Assembly: GCA_016198885.1 (NCBI GenBank) | Contig: JACQHV010000055.1 | Coordinates: forward strand, 1-22,968 | Length of the DNA: 22,968 nucleotides | Source: Gammaproteobacteria bacterium | GTDB taxonomy: Bacteria > Pseudomonadota > Gammaproteobacteria > Eutrophobiales > Eutrophobiaceae | Reading direction: 5' to 3' | Shown here: in pieces, positions 7,487-15,931 of the stretch | Position numbering within the stretch: the stretch's first letter is position 1 | How the letters are laid out: the number at the start of each line of letters is the position of its first letter | Program-made: the position numbers and the translations under genes | The notes under the pieces: model-generated | Seen by the model: only the letters and a program-made list of their open reading frames with translations | The model's database searches: none | What the model was told of the DNA's origin: nothing

Positions 7487-8200
7487 TTACTCCTCCAGGG
7501 CAATTTGCTGATAATCAAATAACCGGTTTATACCCTGGCGCGCCAGATTCAGCATGCTGATCAATTCATCGTTGCTGAATGGATGACCTTCTGCAGTGCC
7601 CTGCACTTCGATAAATTTACCTCCATTGTTCATAACAACATTCATGTCGGTTTCTGCCTTGGAGTCTTCGGCATAATCGAGATCAAGGATGGGTATGCCG
7701 TTATAGATGCCGACCGAGATCGAAGCGACCTTGGCCTGGATCGGATTAACTGAAAGCTTACCTCGCTCCTGCAAGGTTCGGATGGCATCCATCAATGCGA
7801 CATACCCTCCAGTGATGGAAGCAGTACGTGTACCACCATCCGCCTGGATTACATCACAATCGATCACAATCGTCCGTTCGCCCAGTAAAGTCATATCCAC
7901 CACGGCACGCAAGGCGCGTCCGATCAGGCGCTGGATCTCCATGGTGCGTCCGCCCTGCTTGTGTGCAGCTTCGCGTCGCATTCGCTGACCCGTCGATCGG
8001 GGCAACATGCCATATTCGGCTGTCAGCCATCCCTGTTCCTTGCCCTTAAGAAATGGGGGTACACCCTCTTCCACACTGGCATTGCAGATAACCCGGGTCA
8101 TGCCGAATTCGACCAATACGGAACCTTCCGCATGACACGTATAATGTCGAATTAATCTGACTTCCCGCAGTTGATCAGGTGCTCTTCCACTTGGACGCAT
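7487..8200 (-). CDS. rph: RNase PH
   Basis: This 237-residue phosphate-dependent 3' exoribonuclease trims tRNA 3' ends. It shows MRPSGRAPDQLR at the start, EYGMLPRSTGQRMRRE, and the active-site region DCDVIQADGGTRTASITGG. It ends in a complete C-terminus (LFDYQQIALEE), and its length is close to the 238 residues of E. coli Rph. ATG 8200 has GGGAGA at a good distance. An in-frame TTG at 8218 overlaps that ribosome-binding site and is less likely. Confidence 0.96.
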   Translation of the reverse strand: MRPSGRAPDQLREVRLIRHYTCHAEGSVLVEFGMTRVICNASVEEGVPPFLKGKEQGWLTAEYGMLPRSTGQRMRREAAHKQGGRTMEIQRLIGRALRAVVDMTLLGERTIVIDCDVIQADGGTRTASITGGYVALMDAIRTLQERGKLSVNPIQAKVASISVGIYNGIPILDLDYAEDSKAETDMNVVMNNGGKFIEVQGTAEGHPFSNDELISMLNLARQGINRLFDYQQIALEE

Positions 8201-8226
8201 GTTCTTCTCCCTCGTCAAAGGGGCCG

Positions 8227-8232
8227 ATTATA
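8227..8232 (-). promoter_or_regulatory. Candidate -10 box of rph-rdgB
   Basis: The minus strand reads a perfect TATAAT, 26 bases before the rph ATG. No good -35 box is visible at 16-18 bases, so only the -10 is claimed. Confidence 0.4.
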
Positions 8233-8257
8233 CAGACAAACTGACTATGCACGGTCT

Positions 8258-8285
8258 TTGCCTTGTAATAACGGCGCGCTAGAAT
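8258..8285 (+). promoter_or_regulatory. Candidate promoter of yicC-gmk
   Basis: TTGCCT (8258-8263) and TAGAAT (8280-8285) are 16 bases apart. The second is five of six to consensus. Transcription would start near 8292, leaving a leader of about 50 bases before the yicC ATG. It is divergent from the rph -10 box. Confidence 0.4.
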
Positions 8286-8344
8286 CAGTGCTTAATTACG
8301 GATGTCGTTTTCACGAAACAATATAATAACAAGAGGATACTAAC

Positions 8345-9211
8345 ATGATCGCCAGCATGACGGCCTTTGGGCGAATCGAAGAAACCGGTGATCTCGGTCA
8401 TGTAATCTGGGAGATCCGATCTGTTAATCATCGTTATCTCGATGTCAGTATCCGTTTACCCGATGATCTCCGCATGCTTGAGGCCACCGTACGCGAGCAT
8501 ATTCTCAGCCAGATCAAACGCGGCAAGATTGACTGTAACCTGCGTTTTGACCCCGGTGACTCAACCGGAAGTAATTTGCAGATTAATACCGATCTGGTCG
8601 AGGCAATTCTTAAAACAGCAGATACCATATCGTCTGCCATACCTGAGCTTGGCACTATCAATCCGTTAGAGGTTCTGCGCTGGCCGGGTGTTATAAAACG
8701 TGAAACCCCTGACCCCGAGATCATCGGTGGCCCATTGTTACAGCAACTTGATCGCACCATTGATCTTGTCATGGAGACACGCAGGCGCGAAGGGAAAAAA
8801 TTGCAGGCGATGATCCTGGAACGTTGTGATACAACTGCTAATATTATTATCGGTGTAAGAGAGAAGCTACCTGAGATTATGGATGGCTTGCGTGATCGGC
8901 TGTTAAGCCGTGCAAAAGAACTGACTATTGAACTCGAGCATGAACGTTTGGGGCAGGAACTTTTGTTGCTCGCGCAAAAATTTGACATAACTGAAGAACT
9001 TGACAGGTTGGATGCGCATATCAATGAAGTCAGACGCGTTCTGAAAAATACCGAGCCGGTTGGGCGCCGTCTGGACTTTCTCATGCAGGAAATGAACCGC
9101 GAAACCAACACGCTTGGGTCCAAAGCCGCACATTATTACTGCAGCAACGCCTCGGTGGAACTCAAGGTGCTTATTGAACAGATGCGCGAACAAATACAAA
9201 ATATTGAATAA
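8345..9211 (+). CDS. yicC: YicC/YloC-family endoribonuclease
   Basis: This 288-residue protein opens with MIASMTAFGRIE and VIWEIRSVNHRYLDVSIRLP, the YicC_N signature. It ends in the DUF1732 region with ITEELDRLDAHINEVRRVL, GRRLDFLMQEMNRETNTLGS and LKVLIEQMREQIQNIE. E. coli YicC is an RNase that promotes decay of the small RNA RyhB and is commonly located next to gmk or rph. AGAGGA lies before the ATG. Only four bases separate its stop from the gmk start chosen here, so they are cotranscribed. Confidence 0.94.
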   Translation: MIASMTAFGRIEETGDLGHVIWEIRSVNHRYLDVSIRLPDDLRMLEATVREHILSQIKRGKIDCNLRFDPGDSTGSNLQINTDLVEAILKTADTISSAIPELGTINPLEVLRWPGVIKRETPDPEIIGGPLLQQLDRTIDLVMETRRREGKKLQAMILERCDTTANIIIGVREKLPEIMDGLRDRLLSRAKELTIELEHERLGQELLLLAQKFDITEELDRLDAHINEVRRVLKNTEPVGRRLDFLMQEMNRETNTLGSKAAHYYCSNASVELKVLIEQMREQIQNIE

Positions 9212-9215
9212 GACA

Positions 9216-9878
9216 ATGAATACAACGAAAAACAATTCTATACAAGGAAAACCAGGGACATTGTTTATCATTTCGGCCCCGTCAGGCGCTGGCAAGACCA
9301 CCCTGGTTCGCGCCCTGTCTTATCAACTTCCGAATCTTTTGATCTCAATCTCCTGCACCACACGTCCCAAACGGCCCGCAGAACAGGATGGAGTGGACTA
9401 TTACTTCGTCAATAATGCAACCTTCGATTACATGGTCGAACAGGATCAATTCCTTGAATATGCAACAGTCTTCGATAACCGTTATGGCACCCCGCGCGCC
9501 TGGGTTGAAGACAAACTAAAGTCAGAAAACGATGTCATGCTGGAAATCGACTGGCAGGGAGCGCAGGATGTGCGCCGGCACAAACCAGGGTGCAAGAGCA
9601 TTTTTATTCTGCCGCCCTCAATTATGACCCTTGATCAGCGCCTGCGGGACCGGAAAGAAGACCTTGCTTCAACCATCAAACGGCGTACACAGGATGCGCT
9701 GACTGAATTATCACATTACAGGGAATACGACTATCTGGTGGTTAACGACGACATTCAAACTGCCCTGAAGGAACTCAAGTCAATTATTGAAGCTATTCAC
9801 CAGGGAGTACCTTATTCCGGCCCTGATAACCGGGATTTCGCAGAACGCCTGATGACAGTTGGCAGTGATATTTATTAA
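9216..9878 (+). CDS. gmk: Guanylate kinase
   Basis: This 220-residue enzyme phosphorylates GMP to GDP. The P-loop SAPSGAGKTTL is at residues 20-30, followed by SCTTRPKRPAEQDGVDYYFV (GMP-binding), EYATVFDNRYGTP and EIDWQGAQDVR. The C-terminal HYREYDYLVVND is the family's adenine-side segment. I chose ATG 9216, immediately after yicC. A frame from 9114 overlapping yicC adds a non-homologous tail. The first 13 residues (rich in Asn, Thr, Lys) exceed the E. coli enzyme slightly. Confidence 0.96.
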   Translation: MNTTKNNSIQGKPGTLFIISAPSGAGKTTLVRALSYQLPNLLISISCTTRPKRPAEQDGVDYYFVNNATFDYMVEQDQFLEYATVFDNRYGTPRAWVEDKLKSENDVMLEIDWQGAQDVRRHKPGCKSIFILPPSIMTLDQRLRDRKEDLASTIKRRTQDALTELSHYREYDYLVVNDDIQTALKELKSIIEAIHQGVPYSGPDNRDFAERLMTVGSDIY

Positions 9879-9939
9879 ACTATATACCAAGCACACAACA
9901 CACACTGGAAAACCAGAGTTTTCAGCATCTTGTTCAGAC

Positions 9940-9969
9940 TTGAATTCATGTGAGATGATACAGGATATT
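9940..9969 (+). promoter_or_regulatory. Possible rpoZ promoter
   Basis: TTGAAT (9940-9945) and GATATT (9964-9969) are 18 bases apart, each four of six to consensus. A start near 9976 would leave about 24 bases before rpoZ. Transcription may also read through from gmk. Confidence 0.25.
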
Positions 9970-9999
9970 TCCCGATGATAATTGAGATGAGGTAAATAA

Positions 10000-10263
10000 A
10001 TGGCCAGATTAACTATTGAAGATTGCCTGGAAAATGTAGACAACCGCTATAACCTGGTGATACTGGCGACTAAACGTGCCAGACAAATCATCTTTGGAGC
10101 CGAACCCTTGATTGAAGAAAACAAGGACAAGCCAACTGTCATAGCATTGCGGGAAATTGCTGAAGGCCTGATTACCCAGCAAAATATAGATGAAATCGGC
10201 AAAAGCAATCCACGGGATGAATTCGACGAGGCAGGCGATATCGGATTTCCCGTACTAAAATAA
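10000..10263 (+). CDS. rpoZ: RNA polymerase omega subunit
   Basis: This 87-residue protein begins MARLTIEDCLENVDNRYNLV and continues ATKRARQI and PTVIALREIAEGLIT, the omega-chain signature. Omega helps assemble RNA polymerase by clamping beta prime and forms part of a ppGpp site, which fits its place directly before spoT. GAGGT at a good distance precedes the ATG. The acidic C-terminal tail (DEFDEAGDI) is common in gammaproteobacteria. Confidence 0.97.
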   Translation: MARLTIEDCLENVDNRYNLVILATKRARQIIFGAEPLIEENKDKPTVIALREIAEGLITQQNIDEIGKSNPRDEFDEAGDIGFPVLK

Positions 10264-10270
10264 CTGCAAT

Positions 10271-10330
10271 CGCCCCGTTAACACATGGCGGGGTGACGAC
10301 TGCATCAATATTGCGTCATTCCAGACGCAA
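10271..10330 (+). promoter_or_regulatory. Two hairpins in the rpoZ-spoT gap
   Basis: CGCCCCG (10271-10277) can pair with CGGGGTG (10289-10295), including one G-U pair. TTGCGTC (10311-10317) pairs perfectly with GACGCAA (10324-10330) around a 6-base loop. Neither is followed by a T-run, so they are at most weak attenuators or RNA-stability elements that could set spoT expression relative to rpoZ. Confidence 0.35.
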
Positions 10331-10389
10331 GCTTGTAACATTTACCCCGCCAATTTGAAACTTGTCATCGCATTAAGATCGCAATAACC

Positions 10390-12510
10390 ATGCATCAGAT
10401 AAATGATCTTATCAAGCAGGTCAGTTCTTATCTGACACCTTACCAGGTTGAGAAGATAAGGCAGGCTTACTCCTTCGGCGCACGGGCACATGAGGGCCAA
10501 CGTCGTGTGAGTGGTGAACCTTATATTTATCACCCCCTGGAAGTGGCCTACATCCTTGCTGAAATGCACATGGATCACCAGACATTGATTGCGGCGCTTC
10601 TGCATGATGTCATTGAAGATACTGCAACTGCAAAGCAGGAGATAAGCAGGAAATTCGGCAAAAGTGTTGCGGAACTGGTGGATGGCGTCAGCAAGTTGAC
10701 TCAAATCACATTCGACAGTTTTGCCGATGCACAGGCGCAAAATTTCCGCAAGATGCTGATGGCCATGAGTAATGACATCAGGGTCATTCTGGTGAAACTC
10801 GCAGACCGGTTACACAATATGCGCACAGTGGATGTGTTTCGACCCGACAAGCGACGGCGTATTGCGCGTGAGACACTGGAAATATACGTACCTATCGCAC
10901 AACGTCTCGGACTAAACAGTATCCGGCTTGAACTTGAAGAACTTGGTTTCTCTTCCCTCTATCCCATGCGCCATCGCATTATGACTGAACAGGTCATCAA
11001 GGCGCGCGGTCATCGCAAGGAGATCATCGATAAAATCCGCAATGCCCTGCGGCGCAGACTGCGTCAGGAAAAAATTCCCGCCCAGATAATCGGTCGCGAA
11101 AAGCACTTATATGGTATTTACCAGAAGATGCGAAATAACGGTCTCTCCTTCAATGAAGTTTATGACGTTTATGCCTTTCGCATTATTGTCGATACAGTAA
11201 ATATCTGTTACCGCGTGGTAGGCACGGTACACAATCTTTATAAACCCGTGCCGGGTAAATTCAAGGATTACATAGCGATACCCAAATCAAACGGATATCA
11301 ATCCCTGCATACAGTCCTGTTTGGGCCTTTTGGCGTACCCATCGAGGTACAGATTCGAACACAGGAAATGAATGACGTCGCTGAAACCGGCATTGCTGCC
11401 CACTGGTTATATAAATCCGGTGGGGTCGATGATCGTACTGGGGCCCATAAACGCGCACGCGAATGGCTACGCAGTATTATTGATATGCAGCAAACGGCAG
11501 GTAACCCCCAGGAGTTTCTGGAAAATGTAAAAGTTGATCTGTTTCCGGACGCCGTATATACCTTCACGCCCAAGGGTAAAATTATCGAGCTTCCACGTGG
11601 CGCAACAGCCGTTGATTTTGCCTATGCCATTCACACCGCTCTGGGAAATACCTGCACCGGTGTCAGGATCAATCGCCGTCTGGCCCCATTAAGTACGCAA
11701 CTTATCACCGGAACAACCGTTGAGATTATCAAATCACCGGGAGCGTATCCCAACCCTGCCTGGCTGAATTTTGTTGTCACTGCCAAGGCACGATCACACA
11801 TCCGTCATTATCTGAAAAATCTACAGCAGGATGAGGCCATGGCCCTGGGGAAACGTTTGTTCAACAGACAACTGGAATTATTAAAGGTACGTTACGATGA
11901 ACTGGACCAGATACAATTGCAAAAGGTATTGATGGAGTACAAATTAAACGATGAAAATGAATTATTTCGCGAGATTGGTCTCGGAAACCGCATGGCACCC
12001 TTAATCGCCCGCAAACTCATGGCAAGTGACAAAAAGGATGCGGGTAATGGAAAAAATTATATTGAACCGGCTATACCGTTCGTTATAAAAGGCACGGAGG
12101 GGATGGTAGTAAATTTTCCAAAATGCTGTTATCCCATACCAGGTGATCCCATTATTGGTTTCGCCTCTGCAGGACGCGGGATTGTGATTCATCAGCAATC
12201 ATGTAAAAACATTGCTGAATTCAGGAACCAACCGGAAAAATGGATTAACGTGGAATGGGAAAATAATATCAATCGGGATTTCCCGACATATATACGCATG
12301 AATGCAACCAACCAGCGCGGTGTGCTCGCGACCGTGGCCTCTGCGATCGCCGATCAGGAGGCCAATATCCTGAATGTGGATATCAAGGACAAGGATGACC
12401 GCTATACTACGCTGGAATTTGTGATTGAAGTGCGTAATCGCCAGCACCTTGCCCATGTCATGCGACGTATCAGAGGTATTAAACACGTCTCGCAAATAAG
12501 CAGACGATAA
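10390..12510 (+). CDS. spoT: Bifunctional (p)ppGpp synthetase/hydrolase SpoT
   Basis: This 706-residue stringent-response enzyme has all expected domains. The HD hydrolase includes HDVIEDT near residue 72. The synthetase domain includes KMRNNGLSFNEVYDVYAFRI and GKFKDYIAIPKSNGYQSLHT. A basic KFKD is present where bifunctional enzymes carry RxKD. TGS spans about 388-455 (YTFTPKGKIIELPRGATAVD). A Cys-rich region follows (FPKCCYPIPGD, QQSCKN), then a C-terminal ACT domain from about 627. The N-terminus aligns with E. coli SpoT (KIRQAY, AHEGQRRVSGEPYIYHP), supporting ATG 10390, although its ribosome-binding site is weak. The intact HD motif argues for SpoT rather than monofunctional RelA. Confidence 0.97.
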   Translation: MHQINDLIKQVSSYLTPYQVEKIRQAYSFGARAHEGQRRVSGEPYIYHPLEVAYILAEMHMDHQTLIAALLHDVIEDTATAKQEISRKFGKSVAELVDGVSKLTQITFDSFADAQAQNFRKMLMAMSNDIRVILVKLADRLHNMRTVDVFRPDKRRRIARETLEIYVPIAQRLGLNSIRLELEELGFSSLYPMRHRIMTEQVIKARGHRKEIIDKIRNALRRRLRQEKIPAQIIGREKHLYGIYQKMRNNGLSFNEVYDVYAFRIIVDTVNICYRVVGTVHNLYKPVPGKFKDYIAIPKSNGYQSLHTVLFGPFGVPIEVQIRTQEMNDVAETGIAAHWLYKSGGVDDRTGAHKRAREWLRSIIDMQQTAGNPQEFLENVKVDLFPDAVYTFTPKGKIIELPRGATAVDFAYAIHTALGNTCTGVRINRRLAPLSTQLITGTTVEIIKSPGAYPNPAWLNFVVTAKARSHIRHYLKNLQQDEAMALGKRLFNRQLELLKVRYDELDQIQLQKVLMEYKLNDENELFREIGLGNRMAPLIARKLMASDKKDAGNGKNYIEPAIPFVIKGTEGMVVNFPKCCYPIPGDPIIGFASAGRGIVIHQQSCKNIAEFRNQPEKWINVEWENNINRDFPTYIRMNATNQRGVLATVASAIADQEANILNVDIKDKDDRYTTLEFVIEVRNRQHLAHVMRRIRGIKHVSQISRR

Positions 12511-12865
12511 TCCTGGTTAAACTCTGAAAAAAATCAAACATGACCTTTTTCAGACACGAAAATCGAAAATACAATTTGCGGTTTTCCCTCCCAGGGTCCA
12601 TTGGCGCCAAGTCTCTGTAGCACTACTCTTCTTTTCTAAATCCCTCATTCGATTCAGATAGAGCAGTATTTGCAGTCCGCACTATCGTGTTGCGCCTGTA
12701 AGTCCAGGGCATTCCTCGCGGATAAAACGTCGCCACGTAAAGTGCACAGAATCCTTATACCGCAGGAATCTCTGTCTAAACAGGGTTTCGAGGTGAACTA
12801 CACCTTATCGGCAACATGAATTAAGATAGTTTCCTGCCCCTCATTTCATTTATAGGAGTTCATTC
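12511..12865. other. Unexplained 355-base gap between spoT and ridA
   Basis: No complete gene is visible. At the left end TCTGAAAAA (12523-12531) pairs perfectly with TTTTTCAGA (12546-12554) around a 14-base loop, without a T-run beyond. On the minus strand one frame from about 12804 to 12550 is protein-like (YKDSVHFTWRRFIREECPGL) but is broken by a TAG at 12684-12682 and has no ATG with a ribosome-binding site at its head. It may be a decayed gene or an intergenic repeat. The ridA ribosome-binding site AGGAG is near the right end; no clear promoter was found. Confidence 0.35.
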
Positions 12866-13252
12866 ATGGGTCGTAAAATAATCAGCACAAAAGATGCGCC
12901 ACAGGCCATCGGCACCTATTCCCAGGCAGTGAAAACAGGTCATACCGTTTATCTTTCCGGCCAGATCCCCTTGATGCCTGACAGCATGAAACTCGTCGAT
13001 GGGGATATGCGAGCCCAGATTAGCAGAGTATTTGATAATCTCAGTGCTGTTGCAAAGGCGGCCGGTGGTTCACTTGCAGATATTGCAAAACTGAATGTTT
13101 ATCTGACCGATTTAATTCACTTTCCACTGGTCAACGAAATCATGGCAAATTACTTCAGTGAACCCTATCCGGCCCGTGCGGCTGTTGGTGTAGCATCATT
13201 ACCAAAAGGAGCCATGATCGAGATGGATGCCATCATGGTAATCGAATCATAA
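12866..13252 (+). CDS. ridA: RidA-family enamine/imine deaminase
   Basis: This 128-residue protein has IGTYSQAVKTGHTVYLSGQI near the N-terminus and the YjgF/YER057c/UK114 signature PARAAVGVASLPKGAMIEMD near the C-terminus, including the conserved Arg that contacts substrate. RidA hydrolyses reactive 2-aminoacrylate formed by PLP enzymes and so protects them. TAGGAG precedes the ATG. It leads a plus-strand run ridA-recG-ubiC-ubiA with short or overlapping junctions. Confidence 0.96.
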   Translation: MGRKIISTKDAPQAIGTYSQAVKTGHTVYLSGQIPLMPDSMKLVDGDMRAQISRVFDNLSAVAKAAGGSLADIAKLNVYLTDLIHFPLVNEIMANYFSEPYPARAAVGVASLPKGAMIEMDAIMVIES

Positions 13253-13280
13253 GTACAACAGTCTACACATTGGAACAGCT

Positions 13281-15377
13281 TTGAACAGCACATACCCCCA
13301 TTCTCTGGGTGCATCTGTCGCTGTTTTGCATGGTGTTGGCGCCCGGGTTGAAGAAAAACTGAATCGACTTGGGATTTATACAGTCCAGGATCTGTTATTT
13401 CACCTGCCATTACGCTATATAGACCGCACACGTATCATCCCTATCGGGTCACTGCAGGCGGGGGAAAGTGCATTAGTACAGGGAACCGTAGAATTAACAC
13501 AAATCAAATTTGGCAGACGGCGATCATTATTATGCAGGATCAGTGATGGTACAGGGGCATTGACCCTGCGATTTTTCCATTTTTCAAAATCTCAACAGGA
13601 CCGCCTGCAACGATACACACGAATTCGCTGTTATGGACAGGTACGACATGGAACGCAGACACTGGAAATGATTCACCCCGAATATCAGTTGATTGCTGAC
13701 GATCAACTTTTACCTGTTGATGAACATCTCACGCCAATTTATCCAACGACTGATGGATTGCAGCAAAACAGGTTGCGTAAACTTACTGCACAGGCATTAA
13801 CAGCATTGAAGCGACACAATAATGATCTACCCGAATTATTACCGGATAAAATATTGAAAAAGTTTAATCTGCCTGAATTAAGTACGGCGATAGTTTATGT
13901 CCACCACCCACCTCCGGATGCGGCAACACGGAATTTGATGGAAGGAATTCATCCCGCACAACAACGCCTGGCCTTTGAGGAATTACTTGCTCAATATTTA
14001 AGTCTGCGCCGTCTGCGGCAACATTTGCGAAGCCATGAAGCGACAGCCCTTACCCGTCATGGAAATTTGACGATGACCTTTCTGCGGCAATTACCTTTCA
14101 CCCTGACGACAGCCCAGCAAAGGGCTGCCAATGAAATTCGCATGGATCTGAAGATTGGGACCCCCATGCTCAGATTGTTACAGGGCGATGTGGGATCAGG
14201 TAAGACCGTCGTGGCTGCGCTGGCTGCCTTGCAGGCAATTGAATCCGGTTACCAAGTCGCCATTATGGCGCCGACAGAATTACTCGCAGATCAACACTAC
14301 AGTACCTTTCATGGTTGGCTTAAGGCGCTTGCTGTTCCGATAATTCTTTTTACCGGTAAATCAAACAAGTCTGAACGTAACAGAGGACTTTCTATACTGG
14401 CAAGTCAAACTCCCTGCATTGCTGTCGGGACACATGCACTCTTCCAGCAGGGTGTAGTATTTGCACAGTTGCGTTTAATCATCATCGACGAACAACATCG
14501 CTTCGGTGTACATCAACGCCTTGCCTTGCTGGACAAGGGTCAGCATACATATATCTTTCCACATCAGTTAATCATGACGGCCACGCCCATCCCGCGCACA
14601 CTGGCAATGACCGCATATGCCGATCTTGACATATCCATCATTGATGAATTGCCACCGGGCCGCCAGCCGGTAAATACGGCGGTGATCCCGACCAGCAAAC
14701 GTGACGATATCATCACCAGAATAAAACAGGCCTGCAATGAAGGCAGGCAGGTGTACTGGGTCTGTACACTGATCGAGGAATCCGAGGTACTGCAATGTGA
14801 GGCCGCCATTGATACCTGTCAGTATTTGAAGGATAAATTACCCACTATAAAGGTAGGTCTGATTCATGGGCGCATGAAGGGCGCTGACAAGGAGTCCATC
14901 ATGGCCGCTTTTAAATCCGGTGAATTACAACTCCTCGTTGCCACTACCGTCATTGAGGTAGGTGTTGATGTGCCGAATGCCAGTCTGATGATCATTGAGA
15001 ATGCGGAACGTCTTGGTCTGTTTCAAATGCATCAGCTCCGTGGCCGTGTTGGACGAGGCAGCATGAAAAGTGATTGTGTCCTGCTATACCAGTCACCCTT
15101 GACTGAGATGGCCCGAACAAGACTGGAGACTATGCGCAACACAAACAATGGTTTTGAGATTGCGCAGAAAGATCTGGAATTGCGGGGACCCGGCGAATTA
15201 CTGGGAACCCGGCAATCCGGCTTGCCTGAATTACGCATCGCTGATCTCTTACGTGATGTGAAATTGTTGCCGGATATTCACATTGCGGCCAACATCCTGA
15301 TCAATCAATACCCTGATTGTATTCAACCACTGATCGACAGATGGCATGGGAAAGATATAGATTACGGCAAGGTATAA
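13281..15377 (+). CDS. recG: ATP-dependent DNA helicase RecG
   Basis: This 698-residue branch-migration helicase rescues stalled replication forks. The N-terminal wedge carries VLHGVGARVEEKLNRLGIYT and the OB-fold region. The helicase core has Walker A GDVGSGKTVVAAL near residue 302, the DEQH box (IIIDEQHRFGVHQR) near 403, MTATPIPRTLAMT and motif VI QLRGRVGRG. The C-terminal TRP-hairpin region (ELRGPGELLGTRQSG) is intact. Length matches E. coli RecG (693). The start is TTG at 13281, since no ATG occurs before the conserved N-terminus; the ribosome-binding site is poor. Confidence 0.96.
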   Translation: MNSTYPHSLGASVAVLHGVGARVEEKLNRLGIYTVQDLLFHLPLRYIDRTRIIPIGSLQAGESALVQGTVELTQIKFGRRRSLLCRISDGTGALTLRFFHFSKSQQDRLQRYTRIRCYGQVRHGTQTLEMIHPEYQLIADDQLLPVDEHLTPIYPTTDGLQQNRLRKLTAQALTALKRHNNDLPELLPDKILKKFNLPELSTAIVYVHHPPPDAATRNLMEGIHPAQQRLAFEELLAQYLSLRRLRQHLRSHEATALTRHGNLTMTFLRQLPFTLTTAQQRAANEIRMDLKIGTPMLRLLQGDVGSGKTVVAALAALQAIESGYQVAIMAPTELLADQHYSTFHGWLKALAVPIILFTGKSNKSERNRGLSILASQTPCIAVGTHALFQQGVVFAQLRLIIIDEQHRFGVHQRLALLDKGQHTYIFPHQLIMTATPIPRTLAMTAYADLDISIIDELPPGRQPVNTAVIPTSKRDDIITRIKQACNEGRQVYWVCTLIEESEVLQCEAAIDTCQYLKDKLPTIKVGLIHGRMKGADKESIMAAFKSGELQLLVATTVIEVGVDVPNASLMIIENAERLGLFQMHQLRGRVGRGSMKSDCVLLYQSPLTEMARTRLETMRNTNNGFEIAQKDLELRGPGELLGTRQSGLPELRIADLLRDVKLLPDIHIAANILINQYPDCIQPLIDRWHGKDIDYGKV

Positions 15378-15382
15378 TAATT

Positions 15383-15931
15383 TTGAGCATACGATGGCAA
15401 GCAATTAAACAGATTAATCTGAATTCCATACCAAAACAGTTGCGTGATTGTTTACTTGATACCGGTTCACTGACACGTCATCTTGAAAAATATTGTGAAG
15501 GTAAGTTCAGTTTGGATCTGAAAAGTCAATCATGGCGCAGACCACTGCATGATGAGGTAAATGTGCTTAACTTGCGCACAGGAGAATATGCTCTGATCCG
15601 GGAAATTTATTTCAAATGTAATGACAAGCCATGGGTGTATGGGAGGAGTATCATACCAGCCAGGACCTTGCGGGGGGCACAACGCAGACTGGCTTACTGG
15701 GGACAACGATCACTGGGTTTGTATCTATTCTCGGAACAAAAAACATTTCGCGGTCAGATGGAAATCGCGAAAATTTTCCCTGCTGACAAATTGTTCCAAT
15801 TCGCCAGTAATACCAACCCCGACTTCAGAAAAGCACTATGGGGGAGGCGCTCTGTCTTTTATATTAAAGATAAACCGCTATTGATCGTTGAAATTTTCCT
15901 GCCTGATGTCATCACATGCATAAATATATAA
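15383..15931 (+). CDS. ubiC: Chorismate pyruvate-lyase UbiC
   Basis: This 182-residue enzyme converts chorismate to 4-hydroxybenzoate and pyruvate, the first step of ubiquinone synthesis. Family residues are visible: the Arg of LIREIYF, KPWVYGRSIIP, LGLYLFS and the Glu of VEIFLPD near the C-terminus, matching E. coli UbiC. I chose TTG 15383, with AAGG ten bases upstream and only five bases after the recG stop. In-frame ATGs at 15317 and 15341 would lie inside recG and add residues without homology. Its 3' end overlaps the long ubiA frame by 16 bases. Confidence 0.92.
   Translation: MSIRWQAIKQINLNSIPKQLRDCLLDTGSLTRHLEKYCEGKFSLDLKSQSWRRPLHDEVNVLNLRTGEYALIREIYFKCNDKPWVYGRSIIPARTLRGAQRRLAYWGQRSLGLYLFSEQKTFRGQMEIAKIFPADKLFQFASNTNPDFRKALWGRRSVFYIKDKPLLIVEIFLPDVITCINI

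Noticed and set aside
7486..7518. Longer rdgB start at 7518.
   Set aside because: The extra 11 residues lie inside rph, are unlike RdgB homologues, and the GGAGGAG site favours TTG 7485.
8434..9123. Long minus-strand frame (229 codons) opposite yicC.
   Set aside because: Its composition is Ser/Arg-rich, as expected for the reverse of a coding frame, with no motif; yicC on the plus strand has strong family signatures.
9114..9215. Longer gmk frame starting inside yicC.
   Set aside because: The added residues match no guanylate kinase N-terminus; they are the yicC sequence read in another frame.
12523..12554. Rho-independent terminator after spoT.
   Set aside because: The stem is mostly A-T and no separate T-run follows, so it is recorded only as a hairpin.
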